Notes: generated from the letters alone by a model not told the origin. Positions 15,443 to 23,950 are shown, counted from the first letter of the stretch. The stretch is DNA of 37,156 bases from CAZPKH01 sp964407165 (GCA_964407165.1 CAYOUJ010000024.1:1-37156), one strand, 5' to 3'. Translations and numbers: made by a program.

Positions 15443-15943
15443 TTACTTCAGCACCGACAGCGCGGCCTCATAGTCAGGCTCGTGCGTGATCTCGTCGACA
15501 AGCTGCGCGTAGATCACCTTGCCCTCCTCATCGATGACCACCACGGCGCGCGCCAGCAGTCCGGCCAGCGGGCCGTCGACCATCGTCACGCCGTACTCCT
15601 TGCCGAACTCCGGGCTGCGGAACGCCGAGGCGACGGTCACGCCCTCAATGCCCTCGGCCGTGCAGAAGCGGCCCATGGCAAACGGAAGGTCCATCGACAC
15701 GCACACCACGGCCGTGTTCTTAAGCCCGGCGGCCTCCTTGTTGAAGCGGCGCACGCTCATGGCGCACACTGCCGTGTCGAGGCTCGGGAAGATGTTGAGC
15801 ACCACGCGCTTGCCGGCGTAGTCGCTGAGTTTCACTTCGTTGAGGGCTGCACCCGTCAGGGTGAACGCCGGAGCCTTGTCGCCCGCGGCCGGGAACACCC
15901 CGTAAGTCTTCACGGGGTTCCCTTGGAAATAGATTGTCTCCAT
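15443..15943 (-). CDS. tpx: Thiol peroxidase (atypical 2-Cys peroxiredoxin)
   Basis: This 166-residue Tpx is full length for the family. The peroxidatic Cys60 lies in FPSLDTAVCAMSVRRFN and the resolving Cys94 in MGRFCTAEG, matching the Cys61/Cys95 pair of E. coli Tpx. It starts METIYFQGNPVKTYG. It reduces hydrogen peroxide and alkyl peroxides using thioredoxin. The ATG at 15943 is directly preceded by a (CTAAAAA/CCAAAAA) heptamer array (15946-15976 on the opposite strand), which gives an A-rich leader and no Shine-Dalgarno. It has its own terminator and is probably unrelated to the capsule operon downstream. Confidence 0.96.
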   Translation of the reverse strand: METIYFQGNPVKTYGVFPAAGDKAPAFTLTGAALNEVKLSDYAGKRVVLNIFPSLDTAVCAMSVRRFNKEAAGLKNTAVVCVSMDLPFAMGRFCTAEGIEGVTVASAFRSPEFGKEYGVTMVDGPLAGLLARAVVVIDEEGKVIYAQLVDEITHEPDYEAALSVLK

Positions 15944-15945
15944 TT

Positions 15946-15976
15946 AGTTTTTGGTTTTTGGTTTTTAGTTTTTAGT
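15946..15976 (-). repeat. Heptamer array (CTAAAAA/CCAAAAA) abutting the tpx start codon
   Basis: On the coding strand four to five units of CTAAAAA or CCAAAAA lead straight into the ATG of tpx. The same heptamer occurs four times just before the nuoCD start (35211-35238). Bacteroidota mRNAs often lack Shine-Dalgarno sites and favour A-rich leaders, so the array may set translation strength (inference). Confidence 0.75.
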
Positions 15977-15991
15977 ATATTGTCAGCTTAA

Positions 15992-16026
15992 TAGCCCCTC
16001 CCTTTAGGGAGGGGTTGGGGTGGGCC
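15992..16026 (+). repeat. Single G/C-run palindromic unit at a gene's 3' end
   Basis: Plus strand TAGCCCCTCCCTTTAGGGAG followed by GGG-TT-GGGG-T-GGGCC. It is the same unit as the DUF559 element ends and the 5848-5973 pair, here alone. It encodes the last seven residues (RPTPTPP) and, through its TTTA loop, the TAA stop of the gene at 16004-17149. Confidence 0.8.
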
Positions 16027-17149
16027 GCAGTAATTCTATAACAACCTTCGCCACCCCTTGGTTGACACCCTCCGCCACAGCCTCCACAAGCCCCTCCTCG
16101 TCTATGACCATCAGTAGCGGCAACCGCTGCGCGCCAAGTTCCTTCATCAGGTGGGCACCGCCTAACAGGTAGTGCTCGCGGCGGTTGTGGCCGTCGGATG
16201 CGCGCATCGCGTCGGTGTATCGCGACTTGATGATGTACACCACATCCACCGTCGCCGCCTCCGGATGCTCCGCCACGACCTGCGCCATCGTCTGGCGCAT
16301 GCTTTCCAGCGCCTCCGGGTCGGCCTCGTCGTCAAGAAGCATCAACAACGTCCGGCTGCCCGGCGTCAGCGTATACCGCCCTCCGTCCATATCCGGCAGC
16401 GTGAAGGGTGGCAGCGCATACCCTAAATAGCTCTCCGGCGTCAGATTGCCACCCGCAAACCGACGCATCACCTCCCCGTGACGCGCCTCCAGAAGATTTC
16501 TGTCAACCGCTTGGAGCGGGGCGGCGCCCCCGCGCCCCGCCGCATACTTCGCCTCCACCATCGTCTCCCCCGCCGTGTCGATGTTGGCCACGGACACATA
16601 GCTCACCGGCTGCATCTCGGGCAACCGGAAACCATAAACGCGCCGTGCAGTCTCCACGCCGCTTGCCAGCGTCGTCAGTTCCACCTCCATCACCGTGTCG
16701 CCGCGCAGCTGCATCGCCGTGACCACGCCGTGATCCCTCTGCGCCTGCTCAATATCCTCTGCGATGAACGCCGGCAGCAAGTTGGTGAACATCACCGTTC
16801 GGAGCGGGGCGGCGCTCTCGCGCCCCGCCGTCTCCGTAAACCGTCCCCCCGCAAACCGGCACAGCCCCTCCGCAGTATATGCCGTGAAAGCGCGCACCGA
16901 GTCCGGCGTAAGGCTCACGGTCTCTATAAGGAAATTGCACGGCGCGAGCGTGTCGAGCGTCGCCGACGACATCAGCGTCACCTCGTATCCCGCCGACGTG
17001 CCACCCGCGCCCGTAATGCTCACCGTCGCCGTCGAGGCATACGGCGACAGCTGCCGCAGCGCCGACACAACGTCGTTAATCCCCAGGGCCGCTAAGCCCT
17101 GAGGAATAAACGCGAGCCATAACAACAGCAATCGCACTTTCAGCTTCAT
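16004..17149 (-). CDS. Exported protein with thioredoxin-fold-like C-terminus and three in-frame repeat insertions
   Basis: I do not recognise a named family. The 381-residue protein has a signal peptide (KLKVRLLLLWLAFIPQGLAA). Its C-terminal ~140 residues resemble an AhpC/TlpA-like thioredoxin fold (PPFTLPDMDGGRYTLTPGS, then LPLLMVIDEEGLV) but lack a CxxC pair, so a redox role is doubtful. Three segments come from dispersed repeats: AGRESAAPL (about 108-116), AGRGGAAPL (about 204-212) and the tail RPTPTPP. The frame survives all three. ATG 17149 is preferred to a GTG two codons upstream. Peptide-binding or accessory roles are possible; no function can be assigned. Confidence 0.75.
   Translation of the reverse strand: MKLKVRLLLLWLAFIPQGLAALGINDVVSALRQLSPYASTATVSITGAGGTSAGYEVTLMSSATLDTLAPCNFLIETVSLTPDSVRAFTAYTAEGLCRFAGGRFTETAGRESAAPLRTVMFTNLLPAFIAEDIEQAQRDHGVVTAMQLRGDTVMEVELTTLASGVETARRVYGFRLPEMQPVSYVSVANIDTAGETMVEAKYAAGRGGAAPLQAVDRNLLEARHGEVMRRFAGGNLTPESYLGYALPPFTLPDMDGGRYTLTPGSRTLLMLLDDEADPEALESMRQTMAQVVAEHPEAATVDVVYIIKSRYTDAMRASDGHNRREHYLLGGAHLMKELGAQRLPLLMVIDEEGLVEAVAEGVNQGVAKVVIELLRPTPTPP
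16513..16541. repeat. GC-rich repeat copy inside a coding gene
   Basis: GGAGCGGGGCGGCGCCCCCG followed by CGCCCCGCC, partly palindromic. It is translated on the minus strand as AGRGGAAPL within the gene at 16004-17149. Same family as 9658-9733 and 17225-17348. Confidence 0.85.
16801..16829. repeat. GC-rich repeat copy inside a coding gene
   Basis: GGAGCGGGGCGGCGCTCTCG followed by CGCCCCGCC. It is translated as AGRESAAPL in the same frame phase as the copy at 16513-16541, 288 bp away. Confidence 0.85.
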
Positions 17150-17224
17150 AAACACAATAGTTGACGTTTTCTAAAATAATAACGCGACCCCTGCTCAAAA
17201 AGTTCGTCACCCCCAAAAAATTTT

Positions 17225-17348
17225 GGAGCGGGGCCCCGCCCTCGCGCCCCGCCTCGGAGCGGGGCAGCGCCCTCGCGCCCCGCAGTGGAGCGGGGCAGCG
17301 CCCTCGCGCCCCGCAGTGGAGCGGGGCAGCGCCCTCGCGCCCCCCTCC
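17225..17348. repeat. Four tandem GC-rich repeats with 31-bp period
   Basis: Copies start at 17225, 17256, 17287 and 17318, exactly 31 bp apart. Each reads about GGAGCGGGGCAGCGCCCTCG plus CGCCCCGC and a 3-bp linker; the first copy varies in the middle (CCCCG). They lie in the 286-bp gap upstream of the gene at 16004-17149, which otherwise holds only the hairpins at 17364-17415. With no unique spacers it is not a CRISPR array. Confidence 0.88.
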
Positions 17349-17363
17349 CACTAACAGCCACAG

Positions 17364-17415
17364 CAGCGGCCGTCAGGCCGCTGCCACCGTGTGGCGCCGC
17401 TTTGCGGCGCCACAC
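17364..17415 (-). terminator. Two strong hairpins after the lipoprotein gene
   Basis: CAGCGGCC-GTCA-GGCCGCTG (17364-17383) and the 12-bp stem GTGTGGCGCCGC-TTT-GCGGCGCCACAC (17389-17415) stand just past the stop at 17436. No T-run follows on the minus strand, so they may mark mRNA ends or stabilise the message rather than act as classical terminators. Confidence 0.5.
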
Positions 17416-17435
17416 ATATCGTCTCCGGAGCCGCG

Positions 17436-17921
17436 TCACTCCTGCGAATACCCTATGTAAATGCTCGGCTCTATCATTGCCGTTGCCGGCAACTTGTCTA
17501 CGACTATCCCAAGCGTCACAGTCCCATACAGGCTCGGGTCCTCGCTAAAGTCCTCGCTACCATAATGGAGTGCTATGACAGGCACGTATGTCCCCGGTGT
17601 CTCGCTGTAAAACGCCCAGAGCATCACCTGCTGCAACTGCTCCAGGTCATAGACAGGCAACCGGCAGTACACCACGCTCTTCTTGGCAAAGTCCACCTCC
17701 AGCCAGTCGGTATGCGTCTCCATAAAGGTGTCAGAAACGCACTGACGCATCTCCGCCTCGCTGTTGACCACCTGCACCACCGTCTCCGGCACCAAGTTCC
17801 ACGCCTCCTTCTGAGCCGTCAACATATCAAAAGACAGCTCCACGGTATCATCGTCGTCGTCGCTGCAGCCAACTAAAGCGAAACTCAGCGCCACAGCCAT
17901 CATAGCCAAAATCTTTTTCAT
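17436..17921 (-). CDS. Hypothetical lipoprotein
   Basis: This 161-residue protein has a clear lipoprotein signal, MKKILAMMAVALSFALVGC, followed by the acidic linker SDDDDDTVE. The mature part is soluble, with a segment SEAEMRQCVSDTF and hydrophobic beta-like stretches (YVPVIALHYGSED). I recognise no domain. Proteins of this size and layout are common surface or periplasmic lipoproteins in Bacteroidales. The ATG at 17921 is preferred to a GTG two codons earlier. It has about 200 bp of gene-free sequence upstream, with no clear TAnnTTTG box, and hairpins downstream, so it is probably a single-gene unit. Confidence 0.75.
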   Translation of the reverse strand: MKKILAMMAVALSFALVGCSDDDDDTVELSFDMLTAQKEAWNLVPETVVQVVNSEAEMRQCVSDTFMETHTDWLEVDFAKKSVVYCRLPVYDLEQLQQVMLWAFYSETPGTYVPVIALHYGSEDFSEDPSLYGTVTLGIVVDKLPATAMIEPSIYIGYSQE

Positions 17922-18042
17922 ACGCACTTTGTTTGTTTTGGTTAAGTTTCTCTTCTATCCTAAATACGCACCGCGGCCCACCAAATTACACCGTTCGCCT
18001 CGCTTTAACATCTATTTAACAAAAAAAACACCTGTAAACACC

Positions 18043-18090
18043 ATCAGGGCCTTTAGCCGGTTATCCGATTAACCGGTTAAAGACCCTGAT
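18043..18090 (-). terminator. Terminator of the nuo-atp run
   Basis: A long inverted repeat, ATCAGGGCCTTTAGCCGGTTA ends pairing with TAACCGGTTAAAGACCCTGAT (about 20 pairs, few mismatches), follows the nuoN stop at 18119. On the minus strand a T-run appears ~15 nt later. It is the first strong terminator-like structure after the run of 19 genes. Confidence 0.7.
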
Positions 18091-18118
18091 TTCAAAAGCC
18101 GTAGCTCGTAGCTCGTAT

Positions 18119-19579
18119 TTACCAGGCGGCCGCGAGGCGCAGCAGGGTGTCGTAGACGGGGCTGAGAAGACCCAGCAGCAGGATGCCCGCGGTGGTGATC
18201 CACAGGCCCGTGCGCTCGGAGCAGCTGCTGCGGAACGTCGGTATCACGCAGTCGTCCTGGTTGATGAACATGGCCTTGACCACCAGAAGGTAGTAGTAGA
18301 GCGACACGATGGTGTTGATCAGCGCTATCAGCACGAGCACGTAGATGGCGATGCTGCCCTGGTCGATGGCGGCGGTGAAGATGAAGAACTTGCTGAAGAA
18401 GCCCGCAAACGGCGGTATGCCCGCCAGCGAGAACATTGCAAGCATCATCACCACGGCCAGCCGCGGGTTGGTGCGGTAGAGGCCGTTATAGTCGGTCATC
18501 GTGACCTTGCCTGTGGCGTTCTCGATGGCGCCGATGACGCCGAAGGCGGCCAGGTTGCTGAAGATGTAGACGAGGATGTAATACATCAGCGCGGCCACGC
18601 CCATGCTCTCCATGCTGATGATGCCCAGCATGATGTAGCCCGCCTGCGAGATGGAGCTGAACGCCAGGAAGCGCTTCAGGTTCTTCTGCCGGATGGCGAA
18701 GAGGTTGCCCACGGTGATGGTGAGGATAATCAGCGCGTACATCATCCACTCCCATGCCTGCGAGTAGGCGGCGCCGAACACCTTGGTGAGTATCACCAGG
18801 AAGGCGAAGGCGGCGGAGCCTTTCGAGATGACGGAGAGGTAGGAGGTGACGTTGGTGGGCGCGCCCTGGTAGACGTCGGCCGTCCAGAGGTGGAAGGGCA
18901 CCAGCGACAGCTTGAAGCCCACACCGCCGATGACGAAGGCCAGGGCTACCACGAGCATCACGTTGATGGCGCCGGCGGCGGTAAGCGCCTGCGCCACGCC
19001 GTGGAAGTAGAGCGTGCCGGTCAGGCCGTAGACGTACGACAGGCCCATCATGAAGATGGCCGAGGAGAAGCAGGCCGTCAGTATGTATTTGACGGCGGCC
19101 TCGTGGCTCTCATATTTGTTTTTCTCGAAGGCCACAAGGGCTGCCAGGGGCAGCGAGGCGGTCTCCAGGCCGATGACAAACATCAGGAAGTGGCGCGAGC
19201 TGATCATCAGGTACATGCCGAAGAGCGTCAGCAGCAGCAGCTCGTAGAACTCGCCGCGGCGCACCACCTGCGTCTCGGTGTTGGCCCAGGTGATGGACTG
19301 TATCAGCACTATCAGCACGCCCACGTTGAGGATATTCTTGATGGCGAGCATCACGGGCGACGCGGCATACATGCCGGCGAAGGCGGTCGTGGCCTCGTCG
19401 CTCACCATCACCCCGGGGAGGAACCCTATGACGGTGAACAGGGCGAACAGGCCGACGGTGACACCGCCTATACCCTTCTGCGCCGCACGGCTCACGAAGG
19501 TGTCATAGATGAATACCAGCAGAAAGACCACAAGCAGCGCTATCTCCTGCTTCATTATGAGAAACTGTGAATAATCCAT
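18119..19579 (-). CDS. nuoN: NADH-quinone oxidoreductase subunit N (complex I)
   Basis: This 486-residue antiporter-like membrane subunit is full length for the family, with about 14 hydrophobic spans. Characteristic parts are FVIGLETASLPLAALVAFEK (TM5 Glu), FKLSLVPFHLWTADVYQGAP (the Lys/Pro/His/Trp signature of proton-channel half-sites) and FSLAGIPPFAGFFSKFFIF near the end. It translocates protons in the membrane arm. It starts 3 nt after the nuoM stop and is the last gene of the run, followed by the terminator at 18043-18090. Confidence 0.96.
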   Translation of the reverse strand: MDYSQFLIMKQEIALLVVFLLVFIYDTFVSRAAQKGIGGVTVGLFALFTVIGFLPGVMVSDEATTAFAGMYAASPVMLAIKNILNVGVLIVLIQSITWANTETQVVRRGEFYELLLLTLFGMYLMISSRHFLMFVIGLETASLPLAALVAFEKNKYESHEAAVKYILTACFSSAIFMMGLSYVYGLTGTLYFHGVAQALTAAGAINVMLVVALAFVIGGVGFKLSLVPFHLWTADVYQGAPTNVTSYLSVISKGSAAFAFLVILTKVFGAAYSQAWEWMMYALIILTITVGNLFAIRQKNLKRFLAFSSISQAGYIMLGIISMESMGVAALMYYILVYIFSNLAAFGVIGAIENATGKVTMTDYNGLYRTNPRLAVVMMLAMFSLAGIPPFAGFFSKFFIFTAAIDQGSIAIYVLVLIALINTIVSLYYYLLVVKAMFINQDDCVIPTFRSSCSERTGLWITTAGILLLGLLSPVYDTLLRLAAAW

Positions 19580-19582
19580 GGC

Positions 19583-21091
19583 TTAGTTCATTCCTAAAAC
19601 GGTGAATATCTGGGGGCTGAAAGTGGCCTTGATCAGGTCGGCGAAGAAGTTGGGGAAGCAGCCGATGGCGGCCACGCACACTATCAGGGTGATGGCGCTC
19701 AGGCGCTCCCACCACGTGGCGTCCGTCAGGCTCAGGTGGTGCTCGTCTTGCACGGGGCCGAAGAGCAGCTTGCCCACCACGCGCAGTATGTAGACCGCGG
19801 TGATGACTATCGAGCAGCAGGCGGCGATGGTGAAGGCGCGGTGGAAGAAGTCGGCGTGCTCAAACGAGCCCACGAAGATGGTCATCTCGCTCACGAAGCC
19901 GCTCAAGCCCGGGAGGCCGAGGGAGGCCATACCGGCTATCACATAGCAGACGGCCAGGAACGGCATTATCTTCATCAGGCCGCCCATCAGGCGGATGTCA
20001 CGCGTGTGCGTGCGGCCGTAGATCATGCCGATCAGGGCGAAGAAGAGGGCGGTCATCAGGCCGTGCGAGAGCATCTGCATGATGGCGCCGGTCATCGCCG
20101 TGGTGTTGAGCATGAGTATTGCGAAGAGCACCAGGCCGCAGTGGCTGACCGAAGAGTATGCGTTGATGTATTTGAGGTCGGTCTGCACGCATGCGCTAAA
20201 GGCGCCGTAGACCACCGAGATGCCGGTCAGTATGAGGAATATCCAGGCAAGCTCCTGCGCTGCGTGGGGCATCAGGTAGATGGCCACGCGGAAGCAGCCG
20301 TAGCCGCCAAGCTTCATCAGCACGCCTGCGTGGAGCATCGACACTGCCGTCGGCGCCGAGGCATGGCCGTCGGGGCTCCATGTGTGGAACGGGAACATGG
20401 CTCCTAACACGCCGAAGCCCACGAAGGTCATCGGGAAGAGGAAACTCTGCCAGCCGTGGCTGATGGCGTCGTTCTTGGCAATCTCCAGCAGGTTCCACGT
20501 CAGCTGGCCGCCCTCGGGAGCCGAGTGGTAGTAGATGCCGATGAGGCCGAGCATGAGGAAGGCGGAGCCGCCCATAAGCATCAGCGTCAGCTTCATGGCC
20601 GAATAGTTCTTGTTGCCCGAGCCCCACACGCCGATGAGCAGGTACATGGGGATGAGGGCCACCTCGTAGAACATGAACATGGTGAACAGGTCAATCGAGA
20701 TGAAGAAGCCGAAGACGCCGGTGCTCAGCAGTATCAGCCAGAGGAAGAACTCCTTGGGCAGCGGGTCGATCTTCCACGAGGCGAAGGTGCCCGCGAAGAC
20801 TATTATTGACGACAGGATGAGCATAGCTATCGAGATGCCGTCGACGCCCACGGCCAGGTGGATGTTGAGCGGCTCAAACCATACCCACGAGCCGGTGTAG
20901 AGCATCGGCGCGTCTTCCCCGGCGGCGCGCAGCCCCAAGAAGTCGATGAGCAGGTATATCGACAAGGCTATCAGCGCCGTGGAGCCGATGACGGCCACCG
21001 TGCGCACCTGCTTGATGTTGCGGCACAACCCGAGCAGTGCAAGCATCAACACGGGGATGACCACAAAGTATATCAGTATATTAGAAAACAT
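19583..21091 (-). CDS. nuoM: NADH-quinone oxidoreductase subunit M (complex I)
   Basis: This 502-residue antiporter-like subunit shows FMFYEVALIPMYLLIGVWG (conserved TM5 Glu), MFPFHTWSPDGHASAPTAVS (the NuoM HTWLPDAH-type signature, here with S for L), LMKLGGYGCFRVAI, SSVSHCGLVLFAI, and the C-terminal LGLPGLSGFVSEMTIFVGSF. It provides one of the proton channels of the membrane arm. About 50 bp separate it from the nuoL stop. Confidence 0.96.
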   Translation of the reverse strand: MFSNILIYFVVIPVLMLALLGLCRNIKQVRTVAVIGSTALIALSIYLLIDFLGLRAAGEDAPMLYTGSWVWFEPLNIHLAVGVDGISIAMLILSSIIVFAGTFASWKIDPLPKEFFLWLILLSTGVFGFFISIDLFTMFMFYEVALIPMYLLIGVWGSGNKNYSAMKLTLMLMGGSAFLMLGLIGIYYHSAPEGGQLTWNLLEIAKNDAISHGWQSFLFPMTFVGFGVLGAMFPFHTWSPDGHASAPTAVSMLHAGVLMKLGGYGCFRVAIYLMPHAAQELAWIFLILTGISVVYGAFSACVQTDLKYINAYSSVSHCGLVLFAILMLNTTAMTGAIMQMLSHGLMTALFFALIGMIYGRTHTRDIRLMGGLMKIMPFLAVCYVIAGMASLGLPGLSGFVSEMTIFVGSFEHADFFHRAFTIAACCSIVITAVYILRVVGKLLFGPVQDEHHLSLTDATWWERLSAITLIVCVAAIGCFPNFFADLIKATFSPQIFTVLGMN

Positions 21092-21141
21092 AGCTAACTT
21101 TTTTTCTCAAATGCAGTGAATAGGGGTTGGCGATATACGCG

Positions 21142-23076
21142 TTAGAGGATACATACGGCGGTGATGGCGCCCAGCAGCATCGCGCCGGCCACGTACCACC
21201 ATACATACATCTGCACGTTGCCGCTCTGCAGGCCGCGGATGGCGTACGACAGCTTGTTGGTGACGATGGCGAAGCCGTTCATGGTGCCGTCGATGATGTG
21301 GCGGTCGAACCAGGCTATCGGGCGGCAGATGCCGTTGAAGATTATCTTGTGGGTGACAAACATGTAAAGCTCGTCCCAGTAGAAGCGGTGATAGGCGGCC
21401 TCCCAGAGCCAGTGGCAGGCGTTGGCCATGCGGTCGGGCACGGGGTTCTCGCGCAAGTACATCTTCGTGGCGATGGCGATGCCCACGAGGGCCACGACGA
21501 CGCTCGTGCAGGCTACCCAGACGGTCAGGTGGATATGGTACGGCTCGCCGTTCCAGGTCACCAGTTCGCCGAAGGGTATGAAACCGGCGACGCAGCTGAC
21601 TGCGGCCAGGAAGATGAGGGGCACCGACATGGTCCACGGCGCGTCGTGCGGGTGGTGGCCGTGGGCGGCGTAGTCAGGCTTATTCCACCAGAAGATGCGA
21701 TAGTAGAGGCGGAACATGTAGAAAGCGGTCAGGCCGGCTACCATCGTCATCCAAATGCCCCAGAAGGGGTGCAGGGCGAAACAGGCGGTCAGTATCTCGT
21801 CCTTGCTGAAGAAGCCGGAGAACGGAGGTATGCCCGCGATGGCAAGACAGCCGATGAGGAAGGTGATGTGCGTTATCGGCATCTTCTTCCACAGGCCGCC
21901 CATGGCGGTGTAGTTGTTGGAGTGTACGGCATGGATAAGGGCGCCGGCGCCGAGGAAGAGCAGGGCCTTGAACATGGCGTGGGTGAACAGGTGGAACATG
22001 GAGGCCATGTAGCCCATGCCCTCGTGGAGGTCAGGCCGGGCGACGCCTAAGGCAACCATCATGAACGCTATCTGCGAGATGGTAGAGAAGGCGAGCACGC
22101 GCTTGATGTCGACCTGCGTGCAGGCCACCACCGCGGCGTAGAAGGCCGTCACGGCACCGACGACGGTGATGAACATCAGTGCCGACTCCGACAGAAGGTA
22201 GACGGGGAACATGCGCGCTACCAGGAACACGCCGGCCACGACCATCGTCGCCGCGTGGATGAGGGCGGACACGGGGGTCGGGCCCTCCATGGCGTCGGGC
22301 AGCCAGATGTGCAGCGGCAGCATTGCCGACTTGCCCATGCCGCCCACGAAGATGAGCACCAAGGCCCACGTCAGCACGCTCGCGCCCATGAACGTGGCGC
22401 CGCCGAAGTCGCCGAGGACGGCGCCGGTGTTCTGCGTCAGCGTCTCAAAGTTGAACGTCTGCGTGTAGAACGACAGTATCAGGATGCCGATCAGGAAGCC
22501 CAGGTCGGCGAAGCGCGTGACGATGAACGCCTTCTTCGAGGCCGACACGGCCGACGGCAGGGTGTAGAAGAATCCGATGAGCAGGTAGGAGGATGCGCCC
22601 ACGAGCTCCCAGAAGATGTACATCTGGAAGATGTTCGGGGCCACCACCAGGCCGAGCATCGAGAAGCTGAAGAGCGACAGGAACGCGTAATAGCGCTGGA
22701 AGCCCTTCTCACCCTCCATGTAGCCATGGCTGTAGAGGTGCACCATGAACGAGATGGTGGTGATTACCACCAGCATCATCGCCGAGATGTTGTCGAGGTA
22801 GAAGCCCAGGTTGATCACCAGGTTGTCGGTGAACTGCAGCCAGGTGACGCTCCACATAAGGTGGCCGATGCGGTCGCCCTCGGCGGTGATGAACTCCGGA
22901 TTGCCCCCGAAGAAGTATGTGAATGCCGTGATGTACGACAGCACCAGAGTCGTGCCCATGCCGATGGTACCGAGCCAGCCGGCCAGCTTGTGACTCATCT
23001 TGTAGCCGGCGAGTCCCAGCAGCAGGAACATCAGCAGCGGTATCGCCAATATCAATATCAAGATTACTGTGGACAT
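21142..23076 (-). CDS. nuoL: NADH-quinone oxidoreductase subunit L (complex I)
   Basis: This 644-residue distal antiporter-like subunit has the NuoL signatures YIFWELVGASSYLLIGF (TM5 Glu), GKSAMLPLHIWLPDAMEGPT, ALIHAATMVVAGVFLVARM and FSTISQIAFMMVALG, and a long C-terminal region for the lateral helix ending in a final membrane span. Its length is usual for the family. The start ATG 23076 lies 5 nt after the nuoK stop. Confidence 0.96.
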   Translation of the reverse strand: MSTVILILILAIPLLMFLLLGLAGYKMSHKLAGWLGTIGMGTTLVLSYITAFTYFFGGNPEFITAEGDRIGHLMWSVTWLQFTDNLVINLGFYLDNISAMMLVVITTISFMVHLYSHGYMEGEKGFQRYYAFLSLFSFSMLGLVVAPNIFQMYIFWELVGASSYLLIGFFYTLPSAVSASKKAFIVTRFADLGFLIGILILSFYTQTFNFETLTQNTGAVLGDFGGATFMGASVLTWALVLIFVGGMGKSAMLPLHIWLPDAMEGPTPVSALIHAATMVVAGVFLVARMFPVYLLSESALMFITVVGAVTAFYAAVVACTQVDIKRVLAFSTISQIAFMMVALGVARPDLHEGMGYMASMFHLFTHAMFKALLFLGAGALIHAVHSNNYTAMGGLWKKMPITHITFLIGCLAIAGIPPFSGFFSKDEILTACFALHPFWGIWMTMVAGLTAFYMFRLYYRIFWWNKPDYAAHGHHPHDAPWTMSVPLIFLAAVSCVAGFIPFGELVTWNGEPYHIHLTVWVACTSVVVALVGIAIATKMYLRENPVPDRMANACHWLWEAAYHRFYWDELYMFVTHKIIFNGICRPIAWFDRHIIDGTMNGFAIVTNKLSYAIRGLQSGNVQMYVWWYVAGAMLLGAITAVCIL

Positions 23077-23081
23077 TGCGC

Positions 23082-23393
23082 TTAGTTTTTCATTTTGTTT
23101 TGGTCACTGACGTCGATGTTCTTCGCCACGCGATACACATTAATTATAATGGCGATGGCAAGCGCCGTCTCAGCTGCCGCGATGGCGATGGCAAAGAGCG
23201 TGAAGAACATGCCCTCCATCTGCCCCGGAAACAGGAAGCGGTTAAACACCACGAAGTTAATATCCACCGCGTTGAGCATCAGCTCAAGCGAGATGAGCAT
23301 GGCTATCATGTTTTTGCGGGTGATGAACCCGTAGACGCCGCAGCAGAACATAAAGAGCGCCGGCAGCAGATACCAATATATACTTTCTCCCAT
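23082..23393 (-). CDS. nuoK: NADH-quinone oxidoreductase subunit K (complex I)
   Basis: This 103-residue protein has three hydrophobic spans. The conserved membrane glutamates appear in ISLELMLNAVDINFV (TM2) and AAETALAIAIIINVYR (TM3). It links the NuoH/A/J side of the membrane arm to the antiporter-like subunits. The ATG at 23393 sits 6 nt after the nuoJ stop. Confidence 0.95.
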   Translation of the reverse strand: MGESIYWYLLPALFMFCCGVYGFITRKNMIAMLISLELMLNAVDINFVVFNRFLFPGQMEGMFFTLFAIAIAAAETALAIAIIINVYRVAKNIDVSDQNKMKN

Positions 23394-23399
23394 GGCCGG

Positions 23400-23915
23400 T
23401 TAACGTTTGCGGGCGACCACGATGCCGCCGATTATACATGCTAAAAGAAGTACGGAGATGGCTTCGAACGCCAGCAGATACTGGCCCGGGCCGGTGCCCA
23501 TCATTGCCTCGCCGATCTGGCGCATGTCAGGGTTGTTGCCCGTCTGGAAATACCCTAACAGGTCCTTGCTGCGGCTGCACAGCGCCCAGCCGGCTACGCC
23601 GAACATGGCCACGGCGGCCGTCAGGCCCAGCACCTTCTTGCGCGAGGCAAGGGTGGGGGTGTTGTCGCCCGGCTTCGACGTCAGCAAAATTGAGAACACG
23701 AAGAGCACCACTATGCCGCCGGCGTATACCGCTATCTGCACAGCGCCGAGGAACTCATAGTCCATCATGAAATAGAGCACGGCCGTGGCAAACAGGGTAA
23801 ACAGCAAATATGTGGCGGCGCGCAGAATCTTGCGCGTGGTGACAGTGAGCACCGAGAACACGACAATCGACACGGCGACTATCACGTAGACGATGATGCT
23901 TCCTACTGAATCCAT
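23400..23915 (-). CDS. nuoJ: NADH-quinone oxidoreductase subunit J (complex I)
   Basis: This 171-residue protein has about five hydrophobic spans. The conserved YFMMDYEFLGAVQIAVYAGGIVVLFVFSILL contains the TM3 pi-bulge region (Tyr and Gly residues) important for coupling. It belongs to the E-channel part of the membrane arm. The spacer upstream of its ATG contains a short TTAACAC-type heptamer repeat (about 23924-23948) leading from the nuoI stop. Confidence 0.94.
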   Translation of the reverse strand: MDSVGSIIVYVIVAVSIVVFSVLTVTTRKILRAATYLLFTLFATAVLYFMMDYEFLGAVQIAVYAGGIVVLFVFSILLTSKPGDNTPTLASRKKVLGLTAAVAMFGVAGWALCSRSKDLLGYFQTGNNPDMRQIGEAMMGTGPGQYLLAFEAISVLLLACIIGGIVVARKR

Positions 23916-23950
23916 ATATTGTGTTAAGTGTTAAGTTTCAGGTGTTAAGG

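Noticed and set aside
17225..17348. Regular 31-bp repeats as a possible CRISPR array
   Set aside because: Copies are nearly contiguous with only 3-bp linkers, no unique spacers, and no cas genes nearby.
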